From Clostridiales bacterium (GTDB lineage Bacteria; Bacillota; Clostridia; Saccharofermentanales; Saccharofermentanaceae): DNA of 64,000 bases. The notes below the pieces were generated by a model that had not been told where the DNA came from, did no database searches, and worked only from the letters and a program-made list of their open reading frames with translations. Where the stretch lies: contig JAFWPB010000065.1 of the NCBI GenBank assembly GCA_017545245.1, positions 28,950-92,949 on the forward strand. The letters are read 5' to 3'. Shown here piece after piece: positions 25,178-34,030 of the stretch (position 1 is the first letter of the stretch; each line of letters starts with the position of its first letter). The position numbers were made by a program, and so were the translations under genes.

Positions 25178-27475
25178 TCACAACGTTTTCTTCAGCTCGT
25201 CGATCTTCTCTTCCCATAGTGTCTTCTCCGGCCACTTTGCCGTATCGAAACACTCACGGATACATGAAGAATAGTATTCTGCCTTTTTCAGGCACTCCGG
25301 TGTGAGGCTCTCACTTCTCTGTCCTGCGGCCAGAAGGAGCAGTTCCGACATCAGCGTGGCACGGTCCATACGCGCAGAATTGGATCCATCAGAATTCACA
25401 AAGTAGTTCTGGTATTTCTGGTACATTGAGTAAAAATCCGTGTCGCCATTGTTTCCGAAATAGCTGAAATCATCCGGATTCAATTTCCTCCAGTTCTCTT
25501 CCGAATAGCGCGGTTCGAGAAGGTTCTGTGAAAAATCCTCAACCTGTATATCCCCGAAATAGAAGATCTCCCGAGTGATGTTTTCTGCATAATTCCCGAT
25601 TGATTCCGAAGAGACATAATTGAGCATGATGCAAAGATAATACTTTCCATTTATGAAAAGCACTCCGCTCTCGTTGTCCATTGTGTGATTCACTAAAGAT
25701 ATCACGAGTCCGTCCAGGTTTCCGGAATGCAGGCCATCGAAATATCCTTCCGGGAACCAGGAAAGGATCTCATCGATCTTGTCCAGTGCCTGTTCTGCAC
25801 GGTCAGGATCCACTTCACTGGACCCAATCACACCAAATTCTTCCGGAATCTGATCTTCCAGATAGAGATACACACCATACTTGTTTCCAATCGCGGTCGA
25901 CTTCTTGTACTGGTCATCAAGGTCATGGAACATTCCGGGTTTCTCCGGCTGCTGATGTATCTCGGCAGGATCCTGCATTAAAGATGCACGCCGAGCTGCC
26001 AGCTCCTCTCCCGAAACCGGAGAAGGAACAGGGTTCGGCATAGGAAACTCAATGAATGTGCACCCGAGCACTTTATCATTTTCAAAATCATACTCGATCT
26101 GAATCGTTCCGTTATCGAAATAATCATCTATGATACTAAAGTAGGCACGTGGACATAAGAATGCCTTCCCGTCCTTGATCTGGACCTGCGGCTCCGAGTA
26201 CAGGAACTGTACACCCCTGTCTCCGCTAAGCTGGCCAATCACTTTCTTTTCCCACTCTCTCCAGTATTCCTCATCATGTTCAGAACGCAGATCCTTAAAA
26301 TCTTTATGTTCAAACTCCGGGATTGCATCCTCGTCATACCACGAATAGAAATCCTGGAGAATATAACAGAACACCTTGTCGTCTTTCCAGCCATCCCCTT
26401 TTTCGCTTTGATACATATCGATCAGCACATCTTCCCAAGACGCCACTTTTTCAGGTCTCTCGATACGGGACGGATAGGTGTAATAGTCGAAGGATCTCAT
26501 CACATGGGCAATCTTCTGATCCTCGTAACCACACTTTCTCATTAACTCTGTAAACTGCCATGCCGAATCGGTATCGAAGAAAAGATCACGGACGGTTTCT
26601 TCGCCATAAATATACTCCATTCCGATAAGAAAATAGACCTCCATCATGTAATTAGAAGGACTTCCGAAAATATACTTTGAAGAATATAATTCCGCACCAC
26701 CTTCAGTAATGAAATCCGCGGTAAATATTTCCGGAGACAACGCCCATTGCTCGTCTGTCGCATCCTCAATTTTGATCAGTTTACCGTCTCCTTCCCCGAT
26801 CAAGCAGATTGCATCGTCTCTCTCTCCATGAATGCACCAGTCCAGAAAATGTGTGAATTCGTGCGCAATGGTGGTATTCGCAGCTCCGGGAGTATTTGTC
26901 ATCGTCATTAACTCATCTATCCGGATCAGATTTTTCTCCCCATCATATTCACCCGCATGGTTTTGTCCTAACGGCATCGTTTCACATCGAAGCGTACTCA
27001 GCCTCGTAAAGAAGTATTCTTTATTTTCTTCGCTTATATTCTCTGCCACAATGGGGAAACAGAACACCATATTTTCTCTGTATCCACCCAGATTCGGGTT
27101 CTCTTCCAGACAATGCAGATACTCGAGGAAAAGCGCATATTCCCCGTGAAGGTCTTCCTCTTTCATGCCGATTGCTTCGGCCTTAGCCACCGCTTCATTC
27201 TTCGTGATCGTTTCCGGATCCGGTGTGGGAGTTGGTTCCGCCGGCCCGGTCGTGGCCTTTGTCCCCTCCGTCGTTGTCGTTTCTTTTTCCGACGAAGAAG
27301 TATCTTCCGTCAAAGCAGTATTCTCCAGTGTCGTTTCTGATGACGTTTCTTCCGTCTTTCCGGAAGACTCTTTTCCCGTTGTTTCATCCTTGCTCTTACA
27401 AGCAATACTGCCGAGCATCGAAATAACAAGTGTGCATCCAATAAGCGCACACATTATTCTTTTACTTTTTTTCAT
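25178..27475 (-). CDS. Zincin-type (HExxH) lipoprotein, copy 1
   Basis: A 765-residue lipoprotein with Cys26 as the probable lipidated residue, then an 80-residue Ser/Thr/Glu linker. The family is unknown to me, but the catalytic pattern is clear: HEFTH at residues 205-209 with EGGAEL (Glu258 and Glu262) about 55 residues later, which fits a gluzincin with a Glu third ligand. It probably acts on protein outside the cell. The rest is helical with repeated Tyr-rich and acidic parts and ends ECFDTAKWPEKTLWEEKIDEL. ATG 27475 is preferred to a frame 13 codons longer because GGAG lies six bases upstream. A paralogue is encoded at 47706-50000. Confidence 0.75.
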   Translation of the reverse strand: MKKSKRIMCALIGCTLVISMLGSIACKSKDETTGKESSGKTEETSSETTLENTALTEDTSSSEKETTTTEGTKATTGPAEPTPTPDPETITKNEAVAKAEAIGMKEEDLHGEYALFLEYLHCLEENPNLGGYRENMVFCFPIVAENISEENKEYFFTRLSTLRCETMPLGQNHAGEYDGEKNLIRIDELMTMTNTPGAANTTIAHEFTHFLDWCIHGERDDAICLIGEGDGKLIKIEDATDEQWALSPEIFTADFITEGGAELYSSKYIFGSPSNYMMEVYFLIGMEYIYGEETVRDLFFDTDSAWQFTELMRKCGYEDQKIAHVMRSFDYYTYPSRIERPEKVASWEDVLIDMYQSEKGDGWKDDKVFCYILQDFYSWYDEDAIPEFEHKDFKDLRSEHDEEYWREWEKKVIGQLSGDRGVQFLYSEPQVQIKDGKAFLCPRAYFSIIDDYFDNGTIQIEYDFENDKVLGCTFIEFPMPNPVPSPVSGEELAARRASLMQDPAEIHQQPEKPGMFHDLDDQYKKSTAIGNKYGVYLYLEDQIPEEFGVIGSSEVDPDRAEQALDKIDEILSWFPEGYFDGLHSGNLDGLVISLVNHTMDNESGVLFINGKYYLCIMLNYVSSESIGNYAENITREIFYFGDIQVEDFSQNLLEPRYSEENWRKLNPDDFSYFGNNGDTDFYSMYQKYQNYFVNSDGSNSARMDRATLMSELLLLAAGQRSESLTPECLKKAEYYSSCIRECFDTAKWPEKTLWEEKIDELKKTL

Positions 27476-27504
27476 ATTCCACTCCAACATTTTTAGTACT
27501 TCCA

Positions 27505-27510
27505 TTATAC
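27505..27510 (-). promoter_or_regulatory. Probable -10 box of zincin copy 1
   Basis: Minus-strand TATAAT about 30 bases before the ATG; no good -35. The dispersed 9-mer AAAAGCACT lies at 27515-27523 in the spacer region. Confidence 0.4.
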
Positions 27511-27587
27511 TCAAAAAGCACTTTCGTGAGTGAGTTTCTGTAAAGCTTTAAGCTTATCCGATATTCGGATACAAAGTCCTAAAACAC

Positions 27588-27640
27588 AAAAAATCCCTTG
27601 CGGAAAGGATACTTCGTAAAGTCCCTAAGACCACAAGGGA
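27588..27640 (-). terminator. Terminator downstream of ackA
   Basis: On the minus strand a TCCCTTG arm (27634-27640) and CAAGGGA arm (27594-27600) are separated by a 33-base internal region and followed by six T. It lies 24 bases after the ackA stop. Confidence 0.65.
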
Positions 27641-27664
27641 GTATTCTGATCTCAATCAAATGGC

Positions 27665-28858
27665 TTATTTAACCAGTTCTTCTGTCTCCTGAGCGATTGC
27701 CAGCTCTTCGTTGGTCGGGATGACGCAAACCGTTACGCGGGAATCGTCTGTAGAGATGATGCCCTCGGAACGAAGTCCATCGTTCTTGGAAGGATCGATC
27801 TTTACGCCCATGTACTCGAGGCCTTCGCAGGCATGTGCACGGATGTAGTCAGTATTCTCACCGATACCGGCTGTAAATGCGATCACGTCTACGCCCTGCA
27901 TAGCTGCAGCGTAGGAACCGATGATTTTTCTAGCCTGATACTCGAACATATCAAGAGCCAGAGTTGCGCGCTCGTTACCCTCGCGGGAAGCTTTCTCCAG
28001 ATCACGGAAGTCGGAAGATACACCAGAGAGACCTTCCACACCGGACTTCTTGTTCATGAGTACATCGATGTCATCTGGTGTCATGTTCTCGTTTGTCATC
28101 AGGAACGGAACGATAGCCGGGTCGATATCACCGCAGCGTGTACCCATGCAGATACCTGCAAGAGGAGTCAGACCCATGGAAGTATCTACGCACTTACCAT
28201 GATCTACTGCAGCAAAGGAAGAACCGTTACCGAGGTGGCATGTGATGATCTTGATGTTGTTGTAATCCTTGCCGAGGAATTCTGCTGCACGGCGGGATAC
28301 ATAACGATGGGATGTACCATGGAAACCATAGCGGCGGATGGAATACTTCTCGGTCAGCTCATAAGGCAGAGCATATGTGTAAGCCTTCGGCGGCATAGTC
28401 ATATGGAAAGCTGTATCGAAAACAGCAACTTGAGGTGTGCCCTCAGGCAGTACGGACTCGCAAGCCTCGATACCTGTCAGGTTTGCCGGGTTGTGCAGAG
28501 GTCCTAGAGGGAAGCACTCACGGATTACACGCTTTACGTCATCGTTTACGATAACGGACTTGCTGTAGTACTTACCACCGTGGAGTACGCGGTGACCAAC
28601 AGCCTTGATCTCGCTGATATCGGAAAGAACGCCGTGATCCTTGTCTACGAGAGCATTCAGGATCATCTTAACTGCAACCTTGTGGTCCGGCATCGGATCG
28701 AGGCAGACAAAATCCTCCTGACCCGGTCTCTTATATGTGAGCTTACCGTCGATACCGATTCTCTCGGCATTACCCTTAGCGAGAACATCGCCGGTGGATG
28801 TTTCAAAAAGCTGGAACTTGCAGGAAGAGCTTCCGCAGTTGATAACTAAAATCTTCAT
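27665..28858 (-). CDS. ackA: Acetate kinase
   Basis: A 397-residue acetate kinase, standard length. It makes acetate and ATP from acetyl phosphate and ADP. ASKHA motifs are complete: VINCGSSSCKFQLFE, GHRVLHGGKYY, FDTAFHMTMP, RRYGFHGTSHRYV, ITCHLGNGSSFAAV, GTRCGDIDPAI and AFTAGIGENTDYIR. It lies 71 bases downstream of pta on the same strand, with a GC-rich hairpin in between. The protein is cytoplasmic and forms a dimer in known members. Confidence 0.96.
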   Translation of the reverse strand: MKILVINCGSSSCKFQLFETSTGDVLAKGNAERIGIDGKLTYKRPGQEDFVCLDPMPDHKVAVKMILNALVDKDHGVLSDISEIKAVGHRVLHGGKYYSKSVIVNDDVKRVIRECFPLGPLHNPANLTGIEACESVLPEGTPQVAVFDTAFHMTMPPKAYTYALPYELTEKYSIRRYGFHGTSHRYVSRRAAEFLGKDYNNIKIITCHLGNGSSFAAVDHGKCVDTSMGLTPLAGICMGTRCGDIDPAIVPFLMTNENMTPDDIDVLMNKKSGVEGLSGVSSDFRDLEKASREGNERATLALDMFEYQARKIIGSYAAAMQGVDVIAFTAGIGENTDYIRAHACEGLEYMGVKIDPSKNDGLRSEGIISTDDSRVTVCVIPTNEELAIAQETEELVK

Positions 28859-28893
28859 TCAATTTCTCCTTCGATACTGTTATTTCAAAAGTA

Positions 28894-28920
28894 AAGCGGG
28901 GCAGTCTTTCCACCCCGCTT
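28894..28920 (-). terminator. Hairpin between pta and ackA
   Basis: Perfect 8-bp stem AAGCGGGG (28894-28901) with CCCCGCTT (28913-28920) and an 11-base loop. On the minus strand it is followed only by TTACTTTTG, so it is a weak terminator or an mRNA-processing or stabilising hairpin that could set the pta:ackA ratio. Confidence 0.5.
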
Positions 28921-28929
28921 CGATTTGAC

Positions 28930-29925
28930 TTAAGAATTCTGAGCCTGTACAGCTGTGATAGCGATAACGCCAACGATATCCTTCGCAGAGCATCCACGGG
29001 ACAGGTCGTTGACCGGCTTTGCAATACCCTGGCACATCGGGCCGTAAGCTTCTGCCTTACCGAGTCTCTGAACAAGCTTGTAACCGATGTTACCAGCATC
29101 GAGGTCCGGGAAGATCAGGACGTTTGCCTTACCTGCAACGTTGCTGTTCGGAGCCTTGGAAGCACCGATGGAAGGAACCATAGCAGCGTCAGCCTGGAGC
29201 TCACCATCGATAGCGAACTGCGGATATTCTTCTTTCGCGATCTTTGTAGCTTCAACAACCTTAGTAACGTCGTCGTGCTTTGCAGAACCCATGGAAGAGT
29301 GGGAAAGAAGAGCAACGACCGGCTCTTTGCCAACGAGCTGCTTGAAGGATGCAGCAGAAGAACCAGCGATAGCAGCGAGTTCTTCCGGATTCGGGTTCTG
29401 AACGAGACCGCAGTCACCGAATACGAATACACCATCTTCACCGTACTCGCAGTCCGGAACGACCATTACGAAGAAAGCGGAAACGAGCTTGGTGCCCGGA
29501 GCTGTCTTGATGATCTGAAGTGACGGACGGAGTGTGTTTGCTGTGGAGTGGCAGGCACCGGAAACGATACCGTCACCATCGCCCATCTTAACCATCATGC
29601 AGGCGTAGTACATATAGTCACCGAGGAGAGTCTTCTCTGCTTCTTCCGGTGTCATACCCTTCGCCTTACGGAGCTCATAGAAACCATTGATGTATTCCTG
29701 TGTCTTCTCGTAGGTGTGCGGGTTGATAATTGTTGCCTTGGAAATATCAAGTCCTTCGCTGTTTGCCTTGACCTCTTCATCTGTACCGATGATGATCAGA
29801 TCTGCGATGTCCTCAGCGAGGATCTCTGCGGCCGCCTCAAAAGTTCTTCTGTCCATGGACTCCGGAAGAATGACGGTCTTCTTGTTGCTCTTTGCTTTTG
29901 CTTTAATCTCGTCGATAAATGCCAT
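28930..29925 (-). CDS. pta: Phosphate acetyltransferase, ackA-linked copy
   Basis: A 331-residue Pta, the same length as the copy at 22908. It forms acetyl phosphate from acetyl-CoA and phosphate. The KKTVILPESMDRRTFEAA start, GDGDGIVSGACHSTANTLRPSLQII, GELQADAAMVPSIGASKAPNSNVAGKANVLIFPDLDAGNIGYKLVQRLG and the NDLSRGCSAKDIVGVIAITAVQAQ end define the family. Pairing with ackA shows that this is the main acetate route. The ribosome site is weak, but the promoter at 30026-30054 is excellent. Confidence 0.95.
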   Translation of the reverse strand: MAFIDEIKAKAKSNKKTVILPESMDRRTFEAAAEILAEDIADLIIIGTDEEVKANSEGLDISKATIINPHTYEKTQEYINGFYELRKAKGMTPEEAEKTLLGDYMYYACMMVKMGDGDGIVSGACHSTANTLRPSLQIIKTAPGTKLVSAFFVMVVPDCEYGEDGVFVFGDCGLVQNPNPEELAAIAGSSAASFKQLVGKEPVVALLSHSSMGSAKHDDVTKVVEATKIAKEEYPQFAIDGELQADAAMVPSIGASKAPNSNVAGKANVLIFPDLDAGNIGYKLVQRLGKAEAYGPMCQGIAKPVNDLSRGCSAKDIVGVIAITAVQAQNS

Positions 29926-30025
29926 AAATCAATCGCCTGCCTTACATATTATTTTTCATCCGCTTTCTTCTTCCCGCCCTCCTTCGGCGCGAAAAGAACC
30001 CGCGGCATTGAAATCACGCTGTAAT

Positions 30026-30054
30026 AGTATACTCTTTGGGCCAGTGCTTTTCAA
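30026..30054 (-). promoter_or_regulatory. Promoter of pta-ackA
   Basis: Minus strand TTGAAA (30049-30054), 17-base spacer, TATACT (30026-30031). The -35 box and spacer read TTGAAAAGCACTGG, identical over 14 bases to the promoter at 15614, and include the dispersed 9-mer. Confidence 0.7.
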
Positions 30055-30081
30055 TAAGAAGAGGGGGAAACCGATTCGGGA

Positions 30082-30738
30082 TCATCGTTTCTTTGCCGCT
30101 TCCTGAACCTTCTCAAAGTCCACTTCCTGAACGTGTGGAGCGTATTTCTTAATCAGGGCAGCGCACGTTACGGAGTCTTTCTCTTCGGAAAAGGAGAGAG
30201 CGGTACCTTTCAATTCTCTGTTCGTAAAGCTTTTCAAATAAGACTTATCAAGCTTTCCGGTACATTTGAACTCCGGAAGAAGCGGCTTCAGATCCTCATC
30301 AAGTATGATGCAGTTATACCCGGTCGAGATGATCTGGCCATGTCCATAACTATTCACCATCTTCACGTTATACACATAAGTGGATACACATCTGATGTCG
30401 GAAAACTTGTAGATACGGGCAACATAACCAAGTCTTTTCTGCGCGCGTGTCATCTTGCTGGAGCTTTTGTTGATCGGTTTTCCTTGATAGTTTTCCGAGA
30501 TCAGATACCCATCTTTGGTGAAGTGAACGCCCTTGATGGATTCAACAAAAGGATGCTCCTCCTGAAGTTCGGCAAGGAACTGATCCCCGATTTTTTTGCC
30601 TTTTTTCTTGCCCAGAATATTGCTTACGATTACGAGTACGATGATGAGTACCACCACGGCGATCAATATGATCATGGTAGTCATGCTTACATCATTCGAC
30701 TGCTTGGCTGCCGCCAGTAGAAACGATAAACCTTTCAT
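30082..30738 (-). CDS. Single-pass membrane protein of unknown function
   Basis: A 218-residue protein with one strong membrane helix near residues 20-42 (MTTMIILIAVVVLIIVLVIVSNIL), followed at once by the basic GKKKGKKIG stop-transfer sequence, so the large C-terminal part should be cytoplasmic. That part is strand-rich, with GVHFTKDGYLISENYQGKPIN and YGHGQIISTGYNCIILDEDLK. No family was recognised. It ends 27 bases above the pta-ackA promoter and lies 58 bases downstream of the EF-Tu-domain-like gene. Confidence 0.65.
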   Translation of the reverse strand: MKGLSFLLAAAKQSNDVSMTTMIILIAVVVLIIVLVIVSNILGKKKGKKIGDQFLAELQEEHPFVESIKGVHFTKDGYLISENYQGKPINKSSSKMTRAQKRLGYVARIYKFSDIRCVSTYVYNVKMVNSYGHGQIISTGYNCIILDEDLKPLLPEFKCTGKLDKSYLKSFTNRELKGTALSFSEEKDSVTCAALIKKYAPHVQEVDFEKVQEAAKKR

Positions 30739-30796
30739 TTTTCAAACCCTCCTATGAAATAAACCTGAATCTATTTTACTCCATGGAGGAAAAACA

Positions 30797-31234
30797 TCAC
30801 AGACCGGCGACAATATCTCCGGATTCGATTCCTTCTTCAACATCCAGGATCAGCCAGGCATTTCCACCAGATCCCACTTCTTTTTTATGCATGTTCGCAC
30901 TCAGTTCCGTCTGAAAATCCAGCGTTCCGTCATCCGGGATCACGTCCAGGATCACGGCATTTGCCTTCACAACACCGTCGCTTCCGAGGATAGCGACTGT
31001 CTCCTCCTTACTGAAACTGCCGCTTCGGACCGAGCCGCTCACGACCAGTTTGTTCTTCAGTTCTTTGGAACGCTTTACGCCGACTTCGATGGCTTTCGGC
31101 GCAATGGCAAAGACACACACGCAGCTAAATCTCGACTGGAATGCTACATCGGACGCACCAACCGGCGCCTGTTCCAGGATCTTTTTCGCCTTTTCCTTCA
31201 GTTCCGTCTTTTCTTTTGACCCAAACAAACCCAT
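30797..31234 (-). CDS. Stand-alone EF-Tu domain-2-like beta-barrel protein
   Basis: A 145-residue cytoplasmic protein with a charged helical start (GSKEKTELKEKAKKILEQAP), then a segment that resembles domain 2 of translation GTPases: LVVSGSVRSGSFSKEETVAILGSDGVVKANAVILDV, ending GIESGDIVAGL, similar to the VTGRVERG..VGDEVEIVG..GDNVG pattern. There is no GTPase domain. The resemblance is by eye. The function is unknown. It lies 15 bases downstream of the GH9 gene and is probably the end of the LTA synthase-helicase-GH9 transcript. Confidence 0.6.
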   Translation of the reverse strand: MGLFGSKEKTELKEKAKKILEQAPVGASDVAFQSRFSCVCVFAIAPKAIEVGVKRSKELKNKLVVSGSVRSGSFSKEETVAILGSDGVVKANAVILDVIPDDGTLDFQTELSANMHKKEVGSGGNAWLILDVEEGIESGDIVAGL

Positions 31235-31249
31235 AAAAGCCTCTCTTTC

Positions 31250-34030
31250 TTACGGCGCTGTACCGTAAAGGATCTTTCCGCCTTTTACGACCACGATGTG
31301 GTCTTCGGCCTTTCTCGAATAGTCATCGGTGAGATTAAAATCAGACCAGTCTTCGTGGTTGATCGAGAACTGTACGATCAACTTGTCGCCCTTTTCAAGA
31401 GAGATCTTTCCAAAACCGCTCATTGTGCAGGCCGTGTCTGCATCCGGTTTCTTCGGATCTTCTTTGTCAAAAGCACCCGTAACAGTGTTAATTGCGTCGT
31501 ATTTTCCGTCGCTTCGGGAAACGGCTGCGTGGTAGCAGCTATACTGGAGTTTGCCATCTTTTTCGTTGGTAAAGTAGTACAGAATACTTGCATCGGACAG
31601 GTCGATGGACTTGTCAGAGACGTTTTTGATCGTCAGGTTTCCGGAGATCGCATTAGATGCGCCACCCTGCACATACTCGATGGAAAGCTTCAGATCCGAT
31701 TGCTCTCCCGGCTTGGCAGGTTCCGGCTTCTTTGTTGGTTTAGCAGGTTCTGTCGGCTTTGCCGTTTCTGTTGGTTTTGACGGTTCGGACGGTGCAGTCG
31801 TCTTTGTCGGATCGGAAGGCTCGCTCGGATCGGTTGGCGCAGACGGCAGTGTATCGATCGTTCCCATCGGTGTCGGGACCGAAGTCACCGTTGCGGTAGG
31901 TGCCGGTGTTGTAGTCACAGACGCGGAACCTGCCGGCTCTTTCCCGAAAACAACCGTATCTTCTTCGTAGAGGACAGAAGAAGCAGTATCCTGTGCACTT
32001 GGAGCTATGCCGGTGATACGGAACTGCACTTCCTTCTTATACTCTTCCTGACCACCCGGGTAACAGGAATACGGATCGAACCGGATCAAAACATACGCCC
32101 AGCCTGAAGCCCCGTCTGCATCGAATATTCCGAGTGTCTGGGCATTCTGCATATAGTTTGTGGAAAGAGAAAGTTCGGAAGCTTTCTTGCCTGATGTTTC
32201 GAAATAGTAGCGGAGCTCAAGCTTCTCCGGAGCTCTGGCCGGCCATGCTGTCATGTTATAAACGACGGCCTTGATCTCGAGGAAATCACTTCCACTTGCG
32301 TTCTCTTTCGCTTCCACCTTATACTCTTCTTCCGGCGTTTCGCAGCATCCGAAACCTGTCAGCGTCTCGCCGTGATAGCGGGTATAGAGCTTGGCCATCA
32401 GGCCTGTAAATCCGGCGTTGTAGTCACAGGCTACTTCGTTGGTGTTGAAGTTGCTGACCTCATCCGTATAGCCGTCCGAAGCATCCGGTCCGCCGACGAG
32501 CGCGCCAACCAGGATATGACGGCTCGTAGAAGGTGTATTCATGTTATCCGCATAGGAACCTTGCGCCGTTCTGTGATGCGGATGAACCGGGTAACTCTCG
32601 CCGAATCCGATCTGGTAGGAAAAACCGGTGTCACCCAGTGCGTAGTTTGCCTGCGAAACAGCGAAATCCCAATATGTATCTTTCTTTCCCGCAGGGCATC
32701 CGTCCCATTCGCTGAACATGCTGGCAATAAAGGCCGTCGTTGTCGCATAACGCAGCGAACCCCAGCTGTCGAGCCACGCCAGTCCTTTTGGAGTATAAGT
32801 AATGCGCTCTCCGTCAGAAGTACCCTTTGTCCAGAAATCGAGGTGTTTCTCCACTGCCGCTGCAAAAGAACTATCCCCTGTTTCTTGCGCGAGAAGGAGT
32901 GCGGCACCAATATGGACATCGTCCCAGCAGAAAGACCACTTGTGGTCCTGACTGGCCTTCGGGTAGTATTCCTTTGCTTTGTCCAGATATGCGCTGTCCT
33001 TGGTCGCACGATAGAGCCATACCGCTGCCCAGGAGAGTTCATCGTAGAAGCCGCTCCAGGAATTATAAAAACCGTTGGCTGCCGAGTAGCCCGCATCGCT
33101 CTTGTACTTGTCTGCGAAAGCGAAAAGCGACTTTGCGTGCTCGAGGCACTGCTGGCTGAAAGTCGGATCCACGTTCTGGAAGACCATGCTGCAAACCGCC
33201 AGAGACGCCGCCGTTTCTGCGGTGACTGCCGAACCTGGATTCTGTGCATCGACCTTGTAGGAAGGACGATCCATCTGGTAATTGACGCATTCACATGGTC
33301 CCCACCACGTGTGGTCCCGATTTCCGTCTCCTACCTGATAGTAGTAGACTTCGTCCTCCGGATGGCAGTGGATGAAATACTCATTTGCCCAGCGGATATT
33401 GCTGAGTGCATACTCCAGCTGGTTGGAATTCTCATATGCGTCCTTATCCTCGAGGACAGACCAGCCGAGAACGGAAGCCGAATATGCCATCGGGAGATTA
33501 AATTTGACGTTGTCTCCGGCATCGAACCAGCCGCCGGACAAGTCGATTCCCACATCCGAACCATCGTCCAGACAGGAATCCCCACGCCAGTTGCAGCGGG
33601 TCACATCCGGCAATGCACCGGAGCGCTGAAGCTCGTAGAAAAGAAGCGACTTCTGGAGTGCTTCGCCATAGTTGTATTTTCCTGTACCCTTCGTGCCTTC
33701 CCGGCCGTCTCCTTCCAAGGTTCCAAAAGCATAGTTCATCCCGACCGGCATGTTCGATCCGGTGGAGGAATCCTGCGAAGACTCCGAAGTTACTGTGCTT
33801 TCTTCTGAAGATGCAGATGTCGTTTCTGATGATGATTCGGAATCCGAAGAAGCCGAAGTACCGGCATCCGCACTTTCTGATTCCGGACTCACCACATCCG
33901 AAGCCGACGAAACGTCAGACGACAGTTCTTTTGACACGGAATGACGAACCTGATGAATCGTAAACCAGATAATTCCGCCTACAAGTAAAATGATCGCGCA
34001 AGGCACGATCCATTTCAGTTTTTCCTTCAT
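31250..34030 (-). CDS. Membrane-anchored GH9 endoglucanase with two CBM3 modules
   Basis: A 926-residue cellulase. Residues 8-26 form an uncleaved-looking membrane helix, followed by a Ser/Asp/Glu linker to about 93. The GH9 catalytic domain spans about 97-555: GGWFDAGDNVKF holds Asp170 and Asp173, HPHHRT is at 484-488, and the proton donor is Glu532 in NTNEVACDYN. A CBM3c module (about 567-695) follows directly, as in processive endoglucanases, then a Pro/Thr/Lys linker (700-775) and a second CBM3 (778-926). It should bind and cut cellulose at the cell surface. The start overlaps the helicase stop (ATGA). Confidence 0.93.
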   Translation of the reverse strand: MKEKLKWIVPCAIILLVGGIIWFTIHQVRHSVSKELSSDVSSASDVVSPESESADAGTSASSDSESSSETTSASSEESTVTSESSQDSSTGSNMPVGMNYAFGTLEGDGREGTKGTGKYNYGEALQKSLLFYELQRSGALPDVTRCNWRGDSCLDDGSDVGIDLSGGWFDAGDNVKFNLPMAYSASVLGWSVLEDKDAYENSNQLEYALSNIRWANEYFIHCHPEDEVYYYQVGDGNRDHTWWGPCECVNYQMDRPSYKVDAQNPGSAVTAETAASLAVCSMVFQNVDPTFSQQCLEHAKSLFAFADKYKSDAGYSAANGFYNSWSGFYDELSWAAVWLYRATKDSAYLDKAKEYYPKASQDHKWSFCWDDVHIGAALLLAQETGDSSFAAAVEKHLDFWTKGTSDGERITYTPKGLAWLDSWGSLRYATTTAFIASMFSEWDGCPAGKKDTYWDFAVSQANYALGDTGFSYQIGFGESYPVHPHHRTAQGSYADNMNTPSTSRHILVGALVGGPDASDGYTDEVSNFNTNEVACDYNAGFTGLMAKLYTRYHGETLTGFGCCETPEEEYKVEAKENASGSDFLEIKAVVYNMTAWPARAPEKLELRYYFETSGKKASELSLSTNYMQNAQTLGIFDADGASGWAYVLIRFDPYSCYPGGQEEYKKEVQFRITGIAPSAQDTASSVLYEEDTVVFGKEPAGSASVTTTPAPTATVTSVPTPMGTIDTLPSAPTDPSEPSDPTKTTAPSEPSKPTETAKPTEPAKPTKKPEPAKPGEQSDLKLSIEYVQGGASNAISGNLTIKNVSDKSIDLSDASILYYFTNEKDGKLQYSCYHAAVSRSDGKYDAINTVTGAFDKEDPKKPDADTACTMSGFGKISLEKGDKLIVQFSINHEDWSDFNLTDDYSRKAEDHIVVVKGGKILYGTAP

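Noticed and set aside
32372..33808. Plus-strand open frame of 478 codons
   Set aside because: Antisense to the GH9 catalytic domain, whose active-site residues are all present on the minus strand.
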